Of a stretch of 64,000 nucleotides of DNA, positions 47,342 through 56,078 are shown one piece after another. The DNA lies in the NCBI RefSeq assembly GCF_003966915.1, contig NZ_AP018150.1, positions 2,666,001 through 2,730,000 on the forward strand, written 5' to 3'. Made by a program: the position numbers and the translations under genes. The notes beneath the pieces were generated by a model. It did not search any database and was not told the origin of the DNA. It worked only from the letters and a program-made list of their open reading frames with translations. Numbering within the stretch: position 1 is the first letter of the stretch; every line of letters begins with the position of its first letter. Source of the DNA: Mycoavidus cysteinexigens (lineage in GTDB: Bacteria > Pseudomonadota > Gammaproteobacteria > Burkholderiales > Burkholderiaceae).

Positions 47342-49538
47342 ATGTTCACCCCTCCTAGAAGAACTGTCACAGCACCGGCAAGCATAGACAATTCAGGATT
47401 GCCACAGACCACAAGCCCTTCGCCTACAGCTGCCTCGAACTCTAGGAGGCAATCAACTTCTTTAATTTCTGCGCTACCAGCAAACAATAAAAGCAAAGGA
47501 GCTAATTTAGCCCAAACTCAAGACTTAACCAAAGACCAAGAGGATATTTTTCTTTCTTTCGAGCCTAGGCCCCCTCGTTTATTAATCTCTGAGTTTAAAC
47601 CTTCTCCCGAGGCTGAGGCGCGGGTTGAATTTAACCAGTCGTTCTACGAAAAAAATAGTTGGGCTAGGTTTATCAGTCAGGCAAAAAAATATCAGATATT
47701 TGATGCGCCGGGAGATGTAGAAAAATCTGTCGAGGCCTATAAAGAAAAATTTAAAGAGGCAAATTCAGAAAGACACGAGAATTACGCTAAATTTTATGAA
47801 TTCGTCACATCAAAATGGGGAAAGATCAACAATGAAGAGCAGCACGAAGTGCTGCATTTGGCTATCTCCTATAACAGCACCGATATTCTAGAGTTTTTGT
47901 TTGCGCAGAAGATAGATGTAACCTCGCCCGATAGCAACGGTATTAGGCCGATACATGTTGCAGCCGCGCGAGGCAATTTAGCAATACTAAAAAGTTTAGT
48001 TAAGAAAGGAGCCAAGCTCAATGAACCTAATGCGTTTGGAGAAGCGGCTTGGCAAATTGCACTCAACAACAATAATAAAGATGTTATTCCTTATTTATTA
48101 GAAAAATCAGAAGATGATGAAGGCAATTTTCCTGTACATATTGCTACAGCAACATGTGATACGAGGATGCTCGGGTATTTAAGGGACCAAGGGGCGGATT
48201 TTCTTAAACTTAATGCAAATAATCAAACAGCATTGCAAGTCGCTTTTAGAAATGAAAGGGATGATGCAAACGAAACCGACCAAGCAAATAAAATAAACAC
48301 AAAGAAGGAATCAATTAATTTTTTCAAAGAGCTATATAGTTATTTCTGGGGCCCTCTTATTTTAAAAAACGAAACGGACAAAGAAAATCTCGTAAAACAT
48401 ATGAGCCATGATGAACGGGTGCAAGCGGTATGCATAGCAGCAAATTCAAATGATCAGGAGATGATAAATATTTTGGCTGAATATAAAGCCGATATAAAAT
48501 CACCTGATCGCCATGGTGACTTGCCTATACATATTGCTGCAACATATTCTACTGCTCATGCTTTATTTTATTTAGTGCAGGAAGAGGCAAAGTCAAGTAT
48601 TAAAGCACAGATTGAAGATGGCAAAACCGTTTTGCAAACTGCAGATGTGTACAACAAAACTCTTAATACATTGACTATAAATGAAAGAGATAAAAGAACC
48701 GTTCTGCAAACCGCAGATCTGCACGAAAGTGAACAGGTGCTGGCTGGTTTCAAGCAGCTTTATTTAGCAGGCAATTATAACCCCCAACATGACTTGGACA
48801 AGGATTTATTAGCAAAACATATGAACCCCGACGAGCGCTCAAAAGAGCTCCATAAAGCCCTGCAACAGGATGATAACGTCATGGTGGAATCTTTATTGAG
48901 ACATGGAGTCGCTGTAAATTCACGAAGTGGCAATTATGATTTGCCCATTCATATTGCAATAGCGAAAGGCGATGTGAATGCAGTGTGGCGTTTAGTAGCT
49001 GTGGGGGCAGACCTTAATCAATTAACGCTAGGTGGAGGATCAACCCTACAAATTGCAGAATTCTACGGAAAAGCAAACGTATGGGCTTGCATAAAGCAGC
49101 TTTATTTGAGCGGTGCTTATATTCCAACGCATGAATCGGATAAGAGTTTATTAACCAAGAATATGAGCACTGATGAGCGCTCATACGCGCTACATATAGC
49201 TCTGTCCCAAAACGATAGAGCAATGATGAATTCTTTATTCGAATATGAGATCAATGTAAATGCACGAGATGCCAATGGTAACTTGCCGATACACCTTGCG
49301 GTAGCGAATGATAATGTTTATGCCGTACAGCGTTTAGTGGCTATGGGTGCAGAGCTTAACGACTTGGCGGCAACCGAAGTAACAACTCTACAAATTGCAG
49401 AGCACGGCGAAAAAGCAAACGTGTTGGATTACATAAAGCAGCTTTATTTGAATGGCTCTTATGTTCCAAAGTATGATTTGGATAAAGATTTATTAGCAAG
49501 AAGTATGGGCCCTGACGAGCGCTCAGAAGCACTACATA
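47342..49538 (+). pseudogene. Ankyrin-repeat protein, 5' segment (split by IS)
   Basis: 732 codons in frame up to ...DERSEALH, where IS copy 1 begins at 49539; three extra codons then run into a stop. The N-terminus (MFTPPRRTVTAPASIDNSGL) is Ser/Pro/Thr-rich and unstructured to about residue 70. From about residue 155 ankyrin units follow in pairs: LHLAISYNSTDILEFLFAQK, PIHVAAARGNLAILKSLVKK, LPIHIAIAKGDVNAVWRLVA, separated by a repeated module of ALQIA..YGKANVWACIKQLYLSGAYIPTHESDKSLLTKNMSTDERS type. Rejoining it with 51023-51654 (complement) and 53139-53315 gives one frame of about 997 residues. Ankyrin proteins in host-associated bacteria are often secreted effectors (inference here). As it stands it encodes a truncated protein. 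Confidence 0.9.
49533..49538. repeat. Target-site copy TACATA at left end of IS copy 1
   Basis: TACATA directly precedes IS copy 1. Its perfect partner is not at the other end of copy 1 but at 51649-51654 (read as TACATA on the minus strand), at the facing end of copy 2. Confidence 0.75.
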
Positions 49539-51022
49539 GTCGCCCCTGAATAATTCGTAAGCCCTTATGTGCTAAGACTTTTTAAGCGAAATGTAGTGGC
49601 ATAAATTGCAAGAAAATGGCATATTGAGAAAATAAAGCCTGCAAATTTTGATGAGAAAAGAATGAGACCGAAGGCGCAAGTGATTGAAGCAGATATGTTC
49701 AGACAACCGTTAAGAGAGCAGATCAATCTGAAACATGAGTTGGTAGGTTTAGGAGATTTGATCAATTGGGAGAAATTAAGCGAATCGATGAGTGAGAGTT
49801 TTACCTCATCGAGAGGTCGCCCAGCCAAGTCCCCTCGCCTGATAGCGGGGTTATTGTATTTGCAATATGCGTTCAACTTGTCTGATGAAGAAGTCGTTGG
49901 GTCGTGGCTAGAAAACCCATATTGGCAAGTATTCACGGGAGAGGAGTATTTACAAACAGAAGCGCCCATAGATGCATCAAGCCTAACGCGTTGGCGGAAA
50001 CGTCTTGGCGAGGCGGGAGTCGAAGAGTTATTAGCCGAGACGATCGAAGCGGCGAAACGGAGTGATGTGATCAAAGCATCGAGCGTGAAACGAGTGATCG
50101 TAGACACCACCGTGATGGAGAAGGCGATAGCCCATCCGACCGATTCCAGATTGCTCGAGCGTTGTCGAGAGCATTTGGTGAAAGCGGCAGCCCAACATGG
50201 TTTGCAGTTGCGACAAAATTACAACCGAGTGGCGCCCCGTTTGTCACTCCAAGTCAGCCGTTATGCGCATGCGAAGCAATACAAACGGATGAACAAAGCG
50301 TTAGGCACACTGCGTTCTCGAGTGGGACGAGTGATGCGCGATGTTGAGAGACAAATCGAGTCGGTGGCGGAGAAAAGCCATGATGCCTTGCGAGAGTTGA
50401 TAGCCCGTACGAAAAGAATCATTTCGCAAAGCCCCAAGGATAAAAACAAACTTTATGCCCTGCATGCACCGGAAGTGGAGTGTATAGCCAAGGGCAAGGC
50501 ACGTAAGCCCTACGAGTTCGGTGTCAAAGTATCGATTACGACAACTCACCAGGAAGGACTTGTGTTGGGTGCGCGCTCGATGCCGGGAAACCCTTACGAC
50601 GGTCACACGCTGGCTGAAGCACTAGAACAAGCCGCAATTCTGAGTGATGTGACGCCCGAAGTTGCGATCGTAGATCGCGGTTACAAAGGGGTTGAGGTCG
50701 ATGGCGTAAAAATCTATCACTCAGGTATGCGCCGGGGTATCACACGTACGCTAAGTGCTATCATCAAACGACGCAGTGCCATTGAACCTATCATCGGTCA
50801 TATGAAGACGGATGGGAAACTTGGTCGGAATTGGCTCAAAGGGGCATTAGGCGATGCCATACACGCTGTGCTCTGTGGCGCTGGGCATAACTTACGGATG
50901 ATCCTCAGAAAGCTTCGGCTTTTTTACGTTTTACTTTTATCCGATTTCTTCCGCCCTACGTTTGCTGTTGGTTTCAGGTTTTGGTTCTAATTAGTTCACA
51001 AAACGATTTATTCAGCGACGAC
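49539..51022 (+). mobile_element. IS5-type insertion sequence, copy 1 (1484 bp)
   Basis: Bounded by imperfect 19-bp inverted repeats, GTCGCCCCTGAATAATTCG on the left and the complement of GTCGTCGCTGAATAAATCG on the right. It carries one transposase gene and is repeated, identically as far as I compared (including both ends and the whole protein), in the opposite direction at 51655-53138. The exact ends are ambiguous by a base or two because every flank has TA next to the repeat. Confidence 0.85.
49662..50990 (+). CDS. IS5-type DDE transposase, copy 1
   Basis: 442 residues. The N-terminus MRPKAQVIEADMFRQPLREQ is followed by a DUF772-type block (SRGRPAKSPRLIAGLLYLQY, LSDEEVVGSWLENPYWQVFT, DASSLTRWRKRLGEAGVE). 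Catalytic positions are the Asp of VIVDTTVMEKAI, the Asp of VAIVDRGYKG, and the Glu within RSAIEPIIGHMK, which fits the YREK signature (R-x3-E-x6-K) of IS4/IS5-type transposases. Full length with no visible damage, so the element is probably active. Confidence 0.93.
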   Translation: MRPKAQVIEADMFRQPLREQINLKHELVGLGDLINWEKLSESMSESFTSSRGRPAKSPRLIAGLLYLQYAFNLSDEEVVGSWLENPYWQVFTGEEYLQTEAPIDASSLTRWRKRLGEAGVEELLAETIEAAKRSDVIKASSVKRVIVDTTVMEKAIAHPTDSRLLERCREHLVKAAAQHGLQLRQNYNRVAPRLSLQVSRYAHAKQYKRMNKALGTLRSRVGRVMRDVERQIESVAEKSHDALRELIARTKRIISQSPKDKNKLYALHAPEVECIAKGKARKPYEFGVKVSITTTHQEGLVLGARSMPGNPYDGHTLAEALEQAAILSDVTPEVAIVDRGYKGVEVDGVKIYHSGMRRGITRTLSAIIKRRSAIEPIIGHMKTDGKLGRNWLKGALGDAIHAVLCGAGHNLRMILRKLRLFYVLLLSDFFRPTFAVGFRFWF

Positions 51023-51654
51023 TAAATAATGTTTTTTTATTAGATTGAACACTCCTTTGTTTTTCATTTCCACTGAAATCTGCAGGGTTGTTTCTCCAAA
51101 TTTATTTGTTGCATTAAGATCTGATCCATTTTCTAGAAAATAACTAAACATCTCAATATCTTTATGTTCCGAAACAGAATCGGCATATTCATGTCCCGCA
51201 ATAAGATGTATGGGGAAATTATGATCATCATCAATTTTTGAATGGAGATCGTAATCATTACTAAACAAAATATCTATCATTTGCAGATCTTTCTGAATCA
51301 CCGATTTAAATAGCGCTATCGCTCGCTCATTGGTATTCATCTCTTTAACCAATAAATCTTTATCCACATCATGTCGCGGCGTATAAGTCTCGGAAAAATA
51401 AAGCTGTTTTAAGAAATTCAGAACTTCCGTTTTTCCAGAATTTCTGGCAACCTGAAAAATCGTTTGTGTATGTGTATTCAGTGCATTTAGATTTGCACCC
51501 ATCGCCATTAAATGCCGCAATATATCAATATCGTCATTCGCTATCGCATGATGTATAGGCGGGTTACCATTAGCATCTCGTGTATTTACATCGACGCCAT
51601 ATCTGAATAAATTCCCCATCATTAATTTATCGTTCTGGAACAGAGCTCTATGTA
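51023..51654 (-). pseudogene. Ankyrin-repeat protein, middle segment, inverted
   Basis: On the minus strand it reads, directly from the end of IS copy 2, HRALFQNDKLMMGNLFRYGV, then DVNTRDANGNPPIHHAIAND and on to VFNLIKKHYL at IS copy 1. The opening continues the 5' segment exactly in frame (DERSEALH + RALFQND; compare DERSYALHIALSQND earlier in the same protein), and the end continues into 53139-53315. It must therefore have been flipped relative to both neighbours. As annotated by start codon it could still make a 204-residue ankyrin fragment that ends in IS sequence. Confidence 0.9.
51649..51654. repeat. Target-site copy TATGTA at inner end of IS copy 2
   Basis: The complement is TACATA, matching 49533-49538. 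With the other cross-match (51023-51028 TAAATA with 53139-53144 TATTTA read as TAAATA) it shows that the two IS copies have exchanged flanks. Confidence 0.75.
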
Positions 51655-53138
51655 GTCGTCGCTGAATAAATCGTTTTGTGAACTAATTAGAACCAAAACC
51701 TGAAACCAACAGCAAACGTAGGGCGGAAGAAATCGGATAAAAGTAAAACGTAAAAAAGCCGAAGCTTTCTGAGGATCATCCGTAAGTTATGCCCAGCGCC
51801 ACAGAGCACAGCGTGTATGGCATCGCCTAATGCCCCTTTGAGCCAATTCCGACCAAGTTTCCCATCCGTCTTCATATGACCGATGATAGGTTCAATGGCA
51901 CTGCGTCGTTTGATGATAGCACTTAGCGTACGTGTGATACCCCGGCGCATACCTGAGTGATAGATTTTTACGCCATCGACCTCAACCCCTTTGTAACCGC
52001 GATCTACGATCGCAACTTCGGGCGTCACATCACTCAGAATTGCGGCTTGTTCTAGTGCTTCAGCCAGCGTGTGACCGTCGTAAGGGTTTCCCGGCATCGA
52101 GCGCGCACCCAACACAAGTCCTTCCTGGTGAGTTGTCGTAATCGATACTTTGACACCGAACTCGTAGGGCTTACGTGCCTTGCCCTTGGCTATACACTCC
52201 ACTTCCGGTGCATGCAGGGCATAAAGTTTGTTTTTATCCTTGGGGCTTTGCGAAATGATTCTTTTCGTACGGGCTATCAACTCTCGCAAGGCATCATGGC
52301 TTTTCTCCGCCACCGACTCGATTTGTCTCTCAACATCGCGCATCACTCGTCCCACTCGAGAACGCAGTGTGCCTAACGCTTTGTTCATCCGTTTGTATTG
52401 CTTCGCATGCGCATAACGGCTGACTTGGAGTGACAAACGGGGCGCCACTCGGTTGTAATTTTGTCGCAACTGCAAACCATGTTGGGCTGCCGCTTTCACC
52501 AAATGCTCTCGACAACGCTCGAGCAATCTGGAATCGGTCGGATGGGCTATCGCCTTCTCCATCACGGTGGTGTCTACGATCACTCGTTTCACGCTCGATG
52601 CTTTGATCACATCACTCCGTTTCGCCGCTTCGATCGTCTCGGCTAATAACTCTTCGACTCCCGCCTCGCCAAGACGTTTCCGCCAACGCGTTAGGCTTGA
52701 TGCATCTATGGGCGCTTCTGTTTGTAAATACTCCTCTCCCGTGAATACTTGCCAATATGGGTTTTCTAGCCACGACCCAACGACTTCTTCATCAGACAAG
52801 TTGAACGCATATTGCAAATACAATAACCCCGCTATCAGGCGAGGGGACTTGGCTGGGCGACCTCTCGATGAGGTAAAACTCTCACTCATCGATTCGCTTA
52901 ATTTCTCCCAATTGATCAAATCTCCTAAACCTACCAACTCATGTTTCAGATTGATCTGCTCTCTTAACGGTTGTCTGAACATATCTGCTTCAATCACTTG
53001 CGCCTTCGGTCTCATTCTTTTCTCATCAAAATTTGCAGGCTTTATTTTCTCAATATGCCATTTTCTTGCAATTTATGCCACTACATTTCGCTTAAAAAGT
53101 CTTAGCACATAAGGGCTTACGAATTATTCAGGGGCGAC
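51655..53138 (-). mobile_element. IS5-type insertion sequence, copy 2 (1484 bp)
   Basis: Same length, ends and transposase as copy 1, in the opposite direction. The two copies and the 632 bases between them form a 3.6-kb inverted arrangement, a substrate for homologous recombination. The flanks read TATGTA on the left and TATTTA on the right. Confidence 0.85.
51687..53015 (-). CDS. IS5-type DDE transposase, copy 2
   Basis: 442 residues, the same protein as copy 1 at every position, including the terminal FRPTFAVGFRFWF. Intact Asp, Asp and Glu positions as described for copy 1. Identity of the two copies means that insertion, or conversion between them, is recent. Confidence 0.93.
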   Translation of the reverse strand: MRPKAQVIEADMFRQPLREQINLKHELVGLGDLINWEKLSESMSESFTSSRGRPAKSPRLIAGLLYLQYAFNLSDEEVVGSWLENPYWQVFTGEEYLQTEAPIDASSLTRWRKRLGEAGVEELLAETIEAAKRSDVIKASSVKRVIVDTTVMEKAIAHPTDSRLLERCREHLVKAAAQHGLQLRQNYNRVAPRLSLQVSRYAHAKQYKRMNKALGTLRSRVGRVMRDVERQIESVAEKSHDALRELIARTKRIISQSPKDKNKLYALHAPEVECIAKGKARKPYEFGVKVSITTTHQEGLVLGARSMPGNPYDGHTLAEALEQAAILSDVTPEVAIVDRGYKGVEVDGVKIYHSGMRRGITRTLSAIIKRRSAIEPIIGHMKTDGKLGRNWLKGALGDAIHAVLCGAGHNLRMILRKLRLFYVLLLSDFFRPTFAVGFRFWF

Positions 53139-53315
53139 TATTTATCTAATAATAATTATATTCCTAACAAGAGATCGGACAAGCAAGATTTAGCCAAAAT
53201 TATGACCATTGAAGAACTGAAATCAGCATTAAAAATGGAAAAATCAAAGCAAAGTATTGCCATGACAACTATCTTGAGATTGGAATTATTGAAAAAAAGG
53301 GTGCTGCGCCAATAA
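53139..53315 (+). pseudogene. Ankyrin-repeat protein, 3' end segment
   Basis: After the target copy TATTTA the frame continues SNNNYIPNKRSDKQDLAKIM, TIEELKSALKMEKSKQSIAM and TTILRLELLKKRVLRQ to a TAA at 53313-53315. It fits directly on the middle segment (...LIKKHYL + SNNNYIPNKRSDKQDLAKIM; compare KQLYLSGAYIPTHESDKSLL inside the protein). Without the IS it would be the natural C-terminus of the roughly 997-residue ankyrin protein; it has no start of its own. Confidence 0.85.
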
Positions 53316-53354
53316 TTTATGCGGTAGGACCAAAGTCCGGCACGCGCACTTTAG

Positions 53355-53495
53355 TGCCTGCTCAATTTAGCAATAACACTTAAACGAATCAGTGGGCATA
53401 AAACTCTTGCAATGGTTGAGCGTTATGCGCACCAGAACGGACAATACATGCGGGCGGTAATGGAAAAATTTGAGCAGAGGATGAGAATCGCCTAG
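53355..53495 (+). pseudogene. Tyrosine integrase C-terminal remnant next to tRNA-Lys
   Basis: The frame reads LLNLAITLKRISGHKTLAMV, ERYAHQNGQYMRAVMEKFEQ and RMRIA to a stop. SGHKTLAMVERYAHQN is the last catalytic box of tyrosine recombinases (His ... Tyr nucleophile). About 45 codons remain and an in-frame stop lies just upstream. It is not the P4-type integrase of 42622-43833. Position 85 bases from the 3' end of tRNA-Lys suggests it belonged to an element inserted there. Confidence 0.75.
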
Positions 53496-53579
53496 CTATT
53501 TTGCTGGCACGATTACACAAGAATTACACAAAGCTAAATTAGCCGATGCCTAGGAATTTGGCAAAATCCTTATGGCATA

Positions 53580-53655
53580 TGGTGGGGCGTGAGCGGCTCG
53601 AACGCTCGACCTACGGATTAAGAGTCCGCTGCTCTACCAACTGAGCTAACGCCCC
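53580..53655 (-). tRNA. tRNA-Lys (anticodon CUU)
   Basis: On the minus strand GGGGCGUUAGCUCAGUUGG opens a cloverleaf with acceptor GGGGCGU/ACGCCCC, anticodon loop CUCUUAA giving CUU, T loop UUCGAGC, discriminator A and an encoded CCA. All stems pair. About 25 bases of its 3' half recur at 18872-18897, the likely footprint of element integration. Confidence 0.95.
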
Positions 53656-53707
53656 AAGAGAAAGCGTATTATAGCAAGCTGATTGCACACTCAAAATCGT
53701 ATTTCTT

Positions 53708-54193
53708 ATGCTGACTCATTTTGAACAAAAAATTCTAACCCGCGAACAGCTCGCGGTAAAGCGCCCAACCCTTTCAGCACCGGTTGTTTTTACAAACGGG
53801 GTGTTCGATATTTTGCACCGTGGCCATGTCAGTTATCTCGCTCAAGCACGTACATTAGGCGCATGTTTAGTGGTTGGGGTTAATAGCGATGCGTCGGTAC
53901 GCTTACTGGGCAAAGGCGAGGATCGCCCAATCAATCATGAAGCTGATCGCATGGCCCTTATCGCCGCCCTTGCATGCGTAGATTGGGTAGTGTGCTTTGA
54001 CGAATTTACTCCATTCACATTGGTTAACGCATTGCGGCCCGATATACTCGTTAAAGGCGGTGATTATGATATGGACGCATTGCCAGAAGCCAAGTTGGTG
54101 CGGGGCTGGGGCGGACAAGCACTGACGATTCCGTTTGAGTTTCAACGGTCAACATCTGCCTTATTGCGTAAAGTACGCGCCCCTTCTGGCTAA
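53708..54193 (+). CDS. rfaE2: D-glycero-beta-D-manno-heptose 1-phosphate adenylyltransferase
   Basis: 161 residues, a stand-alone version of the HldE C-terminal domain. FTNGVFDILHRGHVSYLAQA holds the HxGH nucleotidyltransferase motif; VVGVNSDASVRLLGKGEDRP and DILVKGGDYDMDALPEA are family-specific. It transfers AMP to heptose 1-phosphate to make ADP-heptose for LPS core, so the organism probably keeps an LPS inner core. In beta-proteobacteria rfaE is often split in two genes as here. A 20-base AT-rich leader separates it from the tRNA-Lys gene, which runs the other way. Confidence 0.93.
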   Translation: MLTHFEQKILTREQLAVKRPTLSAPVVFTNGVFDILHRGHVSYLAQARTLGACLVVGVNSDASVRLLGKGEDRPINHEADRMALIAALACVDWVVCFDEFTPFTLVNALRPDILVKGGDYDMDALPEAKLVRGWGGQALTIPFEFQRSTSALLRKVRAPSG

Positions 54194-54257
54194 GGGATGC
54201 GCTAAACAGAGCAAGCTCAATCAATCGTAAACGATCATAAAACTAAGCCATACGAAC

Positions 54258-55088
54258 TTAAATATGATTAGGCAAGCACATTTGCTCTCGCGCAATTAAT
54301 GCAAGCCCGGTAAGCACTAAGTGCTCATGATATGAGTAGTCAATAGTCAATAAGCGCGCCACGTTATGCGCCGCCCCCCCACTTAATACGCATCGCACCG
54401 GAGCGCCTAGCCGCGTGGATAAATCACGCCAAGCACGCTCAATTAAGCTAGCTTGAGCAAGTAAACAGCCTTCATGCAACGCGGTCTGCGTGTCGGTTGC
54501 AAATAGCGTCCCAACTTGCTCTCCATCCTGCGGTGACTCACGCTCTCGAGTCATTTGCTCAGCCGTCGGCAGCAACGCGGTATGTTGGCCTAATGCGTGC
54601 ATCATCATGGTTCCGCCAGGCGCGATTAAACCACCCGCAAAAGTGCCGTCGGCATAAAGGGCTTCCAATGTAGTGGCGGTGCCTAAAGTGGCAATTAATA
54701 GATGTTCCGCTGGATAAGTCGCGCGTGCGCCAATCAGGCCCGCCCAGCGGTCACTGCCAAGTTGCCGATAATCCCGATAACCATTGCGCACCCCACACTG
54801 ATAAGGCTGCGCGTTTATCGTATGGCGCGGAGCATCTGGCCAGCGGGTGCTGGTTAAGGTTTCAAGCCGCCGCGCCGTACGTTCACCCGCCACATTTGCA
54901 ATCCAAACGCTAGCAGGCGCTGGCAACATCGACCAATCCGGCTCTGGCAATGAAAGTAAGGCGCCGCGTTCGTGTGCAAAAGCGCCAGAGGCAAAACGTG
55001 CACCACCTGCATCGGCCAATGCCCATTTAATACGGCTATTTCCCGCATCGATTAAAAGAAAAGGAGCTGCTGATGAAACAGAAGACAT
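54258..55088 (-). CDS. coaX: Type III pantothenate kinase
   Basis: 276 residues from the ATG at 55088 ([20 protein letters not shown]); the longer frame is not conserved. [14 protein letters not shown] is the phosphate-binding motif, [20 protein letters not shown] and [19 protein letters not shown] with [20 protein letters not shown] are the ASKHA-type CoaX motifs. It makes 4-phosphopantothenate, the first step to CoA, with no feedback by CoA in this class. It follows birA on the same strand by 57 bases; the birA-coaX pair is standard in Burkholderiales. Confidence 0.95.
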   Translation of the reverse strand: MSSVSSAAPFLLIDAGNSRIKWALADAGGARFASGAFAHERGALLSLPEPDWSMLPAPASVWIANVAGERTARRLETLTSTRWPDAPRHTINAQPYQCGVRNGYRDYRQLGSDRWAGLIGARATYPAEHLLIATLGTATTLEALYADGTFAGGLIAPGGTMMMHALGQHTALLPTAEQMTRERESPQDGEQVGTLFATDTQTALHEGCLLAQASLIERAWRDLSTRLGAPVRCVLSGGAAHNVARLLTIDYSYHEHLVLTGLALIAREQMCLPNHI

Positions 55089-55145
55089 TATGAGTTTATT
55101 GAAAAAAAGCCCTGTTATAGGCAAAGTAAGTAAAAACCGGCGATG

Positions 55146-55994
55146 TTACAGAATATGCACTCGCAAAGAAACATCGCCGCTGGCGAGGGTTTGAATGCCG
55201 TTGCCCGTATCAATCAACAATCGACCGTATGCGTCAACGCCCGTTGCAATACCCGTTAGAATTTCACGGCCACTCTCTAATACAAGTACTTTTTTGCCGG
55301 CATAAGCATGATTGTCATTCCATGCCTGCAGAAAAGGCGCTAAGCCATGCTCACTGAAACGCTCCAGCATGGCAGCCAGGGCATTAAGCAAATGCGCCAG
55401 CACATCGGTCATCGCTACCTGCGGCAATACTCGCGCTAAAGCTGCGGGCGGGTTGGCCTGCGCACTTAACTGCGCCGCCAGCGCTTCCTCACCCTCAAGG
55501 TTGAATCCAATACCGATCACCACGCTACTTGAAGTATGGCTGCTACGCGCCATTTCAATCAAAATGCCAGCCAATTTTGCGCCATCAAGCAAGACATCAT
55601 TCGGCCATTTCAACGCCAAACGATGCATATCCGTGGGCATCAGGGCGCGTAATCCGGCCAGCACTGCAGTACTTACGGCCAAGCTAAGGCCAGCCAGTTC
55701 AGCCGGTGACCGAAGTATTTCACAGGCAAACGAAAAAAGTAATGCATTACCTGGCGCAGCAATCCATGGCCGCCCATGGCGCCCGTGCCCAGCTGTTTGT
55801 CGATACGCCACGCGCACGATGGGCAATCTGGGCTTATCCATCGCTTTTAAACGAGCGATTAAATCCGCATTCGTCGAACCCGTTTCGTCAACCACCTCAA
55901 TCGTCAATTTTTGTAAAGAGGACGATAAAAGCATACGAAGCTGCTCACGATCAATACGCCGTGTGTTAGATAATACGGAAGTTAAAGAAGACAT
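55146..55994 (-). CDS. birA: Biotin-[acetyl-CoA-carboxylase] ligase
   Basis: 282 residues. VVDETGSTNADL, AYRQTAGHGRHGRPWIAAPG (biotinyl-AMP loop), ALKWPNDVLLDGAKLAGILI and GIGFNLEG are the catalytic motifs, and a small C-terminal SH3-like domain (ILTGIATGVDAYGRLLIDTG) follows. The N-terminal DNA-binding HTH of E. coli BirA is absent, so this is a ligase only and not the bio-operon repressor. The ligase attaches biotin to BCCP of acetyl-CoA carboxylase. It starts about 85 bases from dppB, which runs the other way. Confidence 0.95.
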   Translation of the reverse strand: MSSLTSVLSNTRRIDREQLRMLLSSSLQKLTIEVVDETGSTNADLIARLKAMDKPRLPIVRVAYRQTAGHGRHGRPWIAAPGNALLFSFACEILRSPAELAGLSLAVSTAVLAGLRALMPTDMHRLALKWPNDVLLDGAKLAGILIEMARSSHTSSSVVIGIGFNLEGEEALAAQLSAQANPPAALARVLPQVAMTDVLAHLLNALAAMLERFSEHGLAPFLQAWNDNHAYAGKKVLVLESGREILTGIATGVDAYGRLLIDTGNGIQTLASGDVSLRVHIL

Positions 55995-56078
55995 AGTGGG
56001 CGTATTTTAGCTGACCACACGCCATGCTATGTTGGTCTGCCGTACAATCACTCAAGTCATCAGTTATAAAATAACGCT

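Noticed and set aside
49565..50110. 181-codon frame opposite the transposase (and its twin at 52567-53112)
   Set aside because: It is the antisense of the transposase N-terminus in both IS copies; the sense protein has full DDE signatures.
49539..53138. A composite transposon carrying an ankyrin cargo gene
   Set aside because: The duplications next to the outer ends do not match each other (TACATA and TATTTA), but each matches an inner flank, and the frame continues from outside to inside. Two insertions plus an inversion explains the data; a composite insertion does not.
18872..53655. A single 35-kb tRNA-Lys-bounded genomic island
   Set aside because: The direct repeat is real, but mnmE and the photolyase gene between the ends are core genes, and another island with its own integrase lies inside. 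Rearranged relics are the simpler reading.
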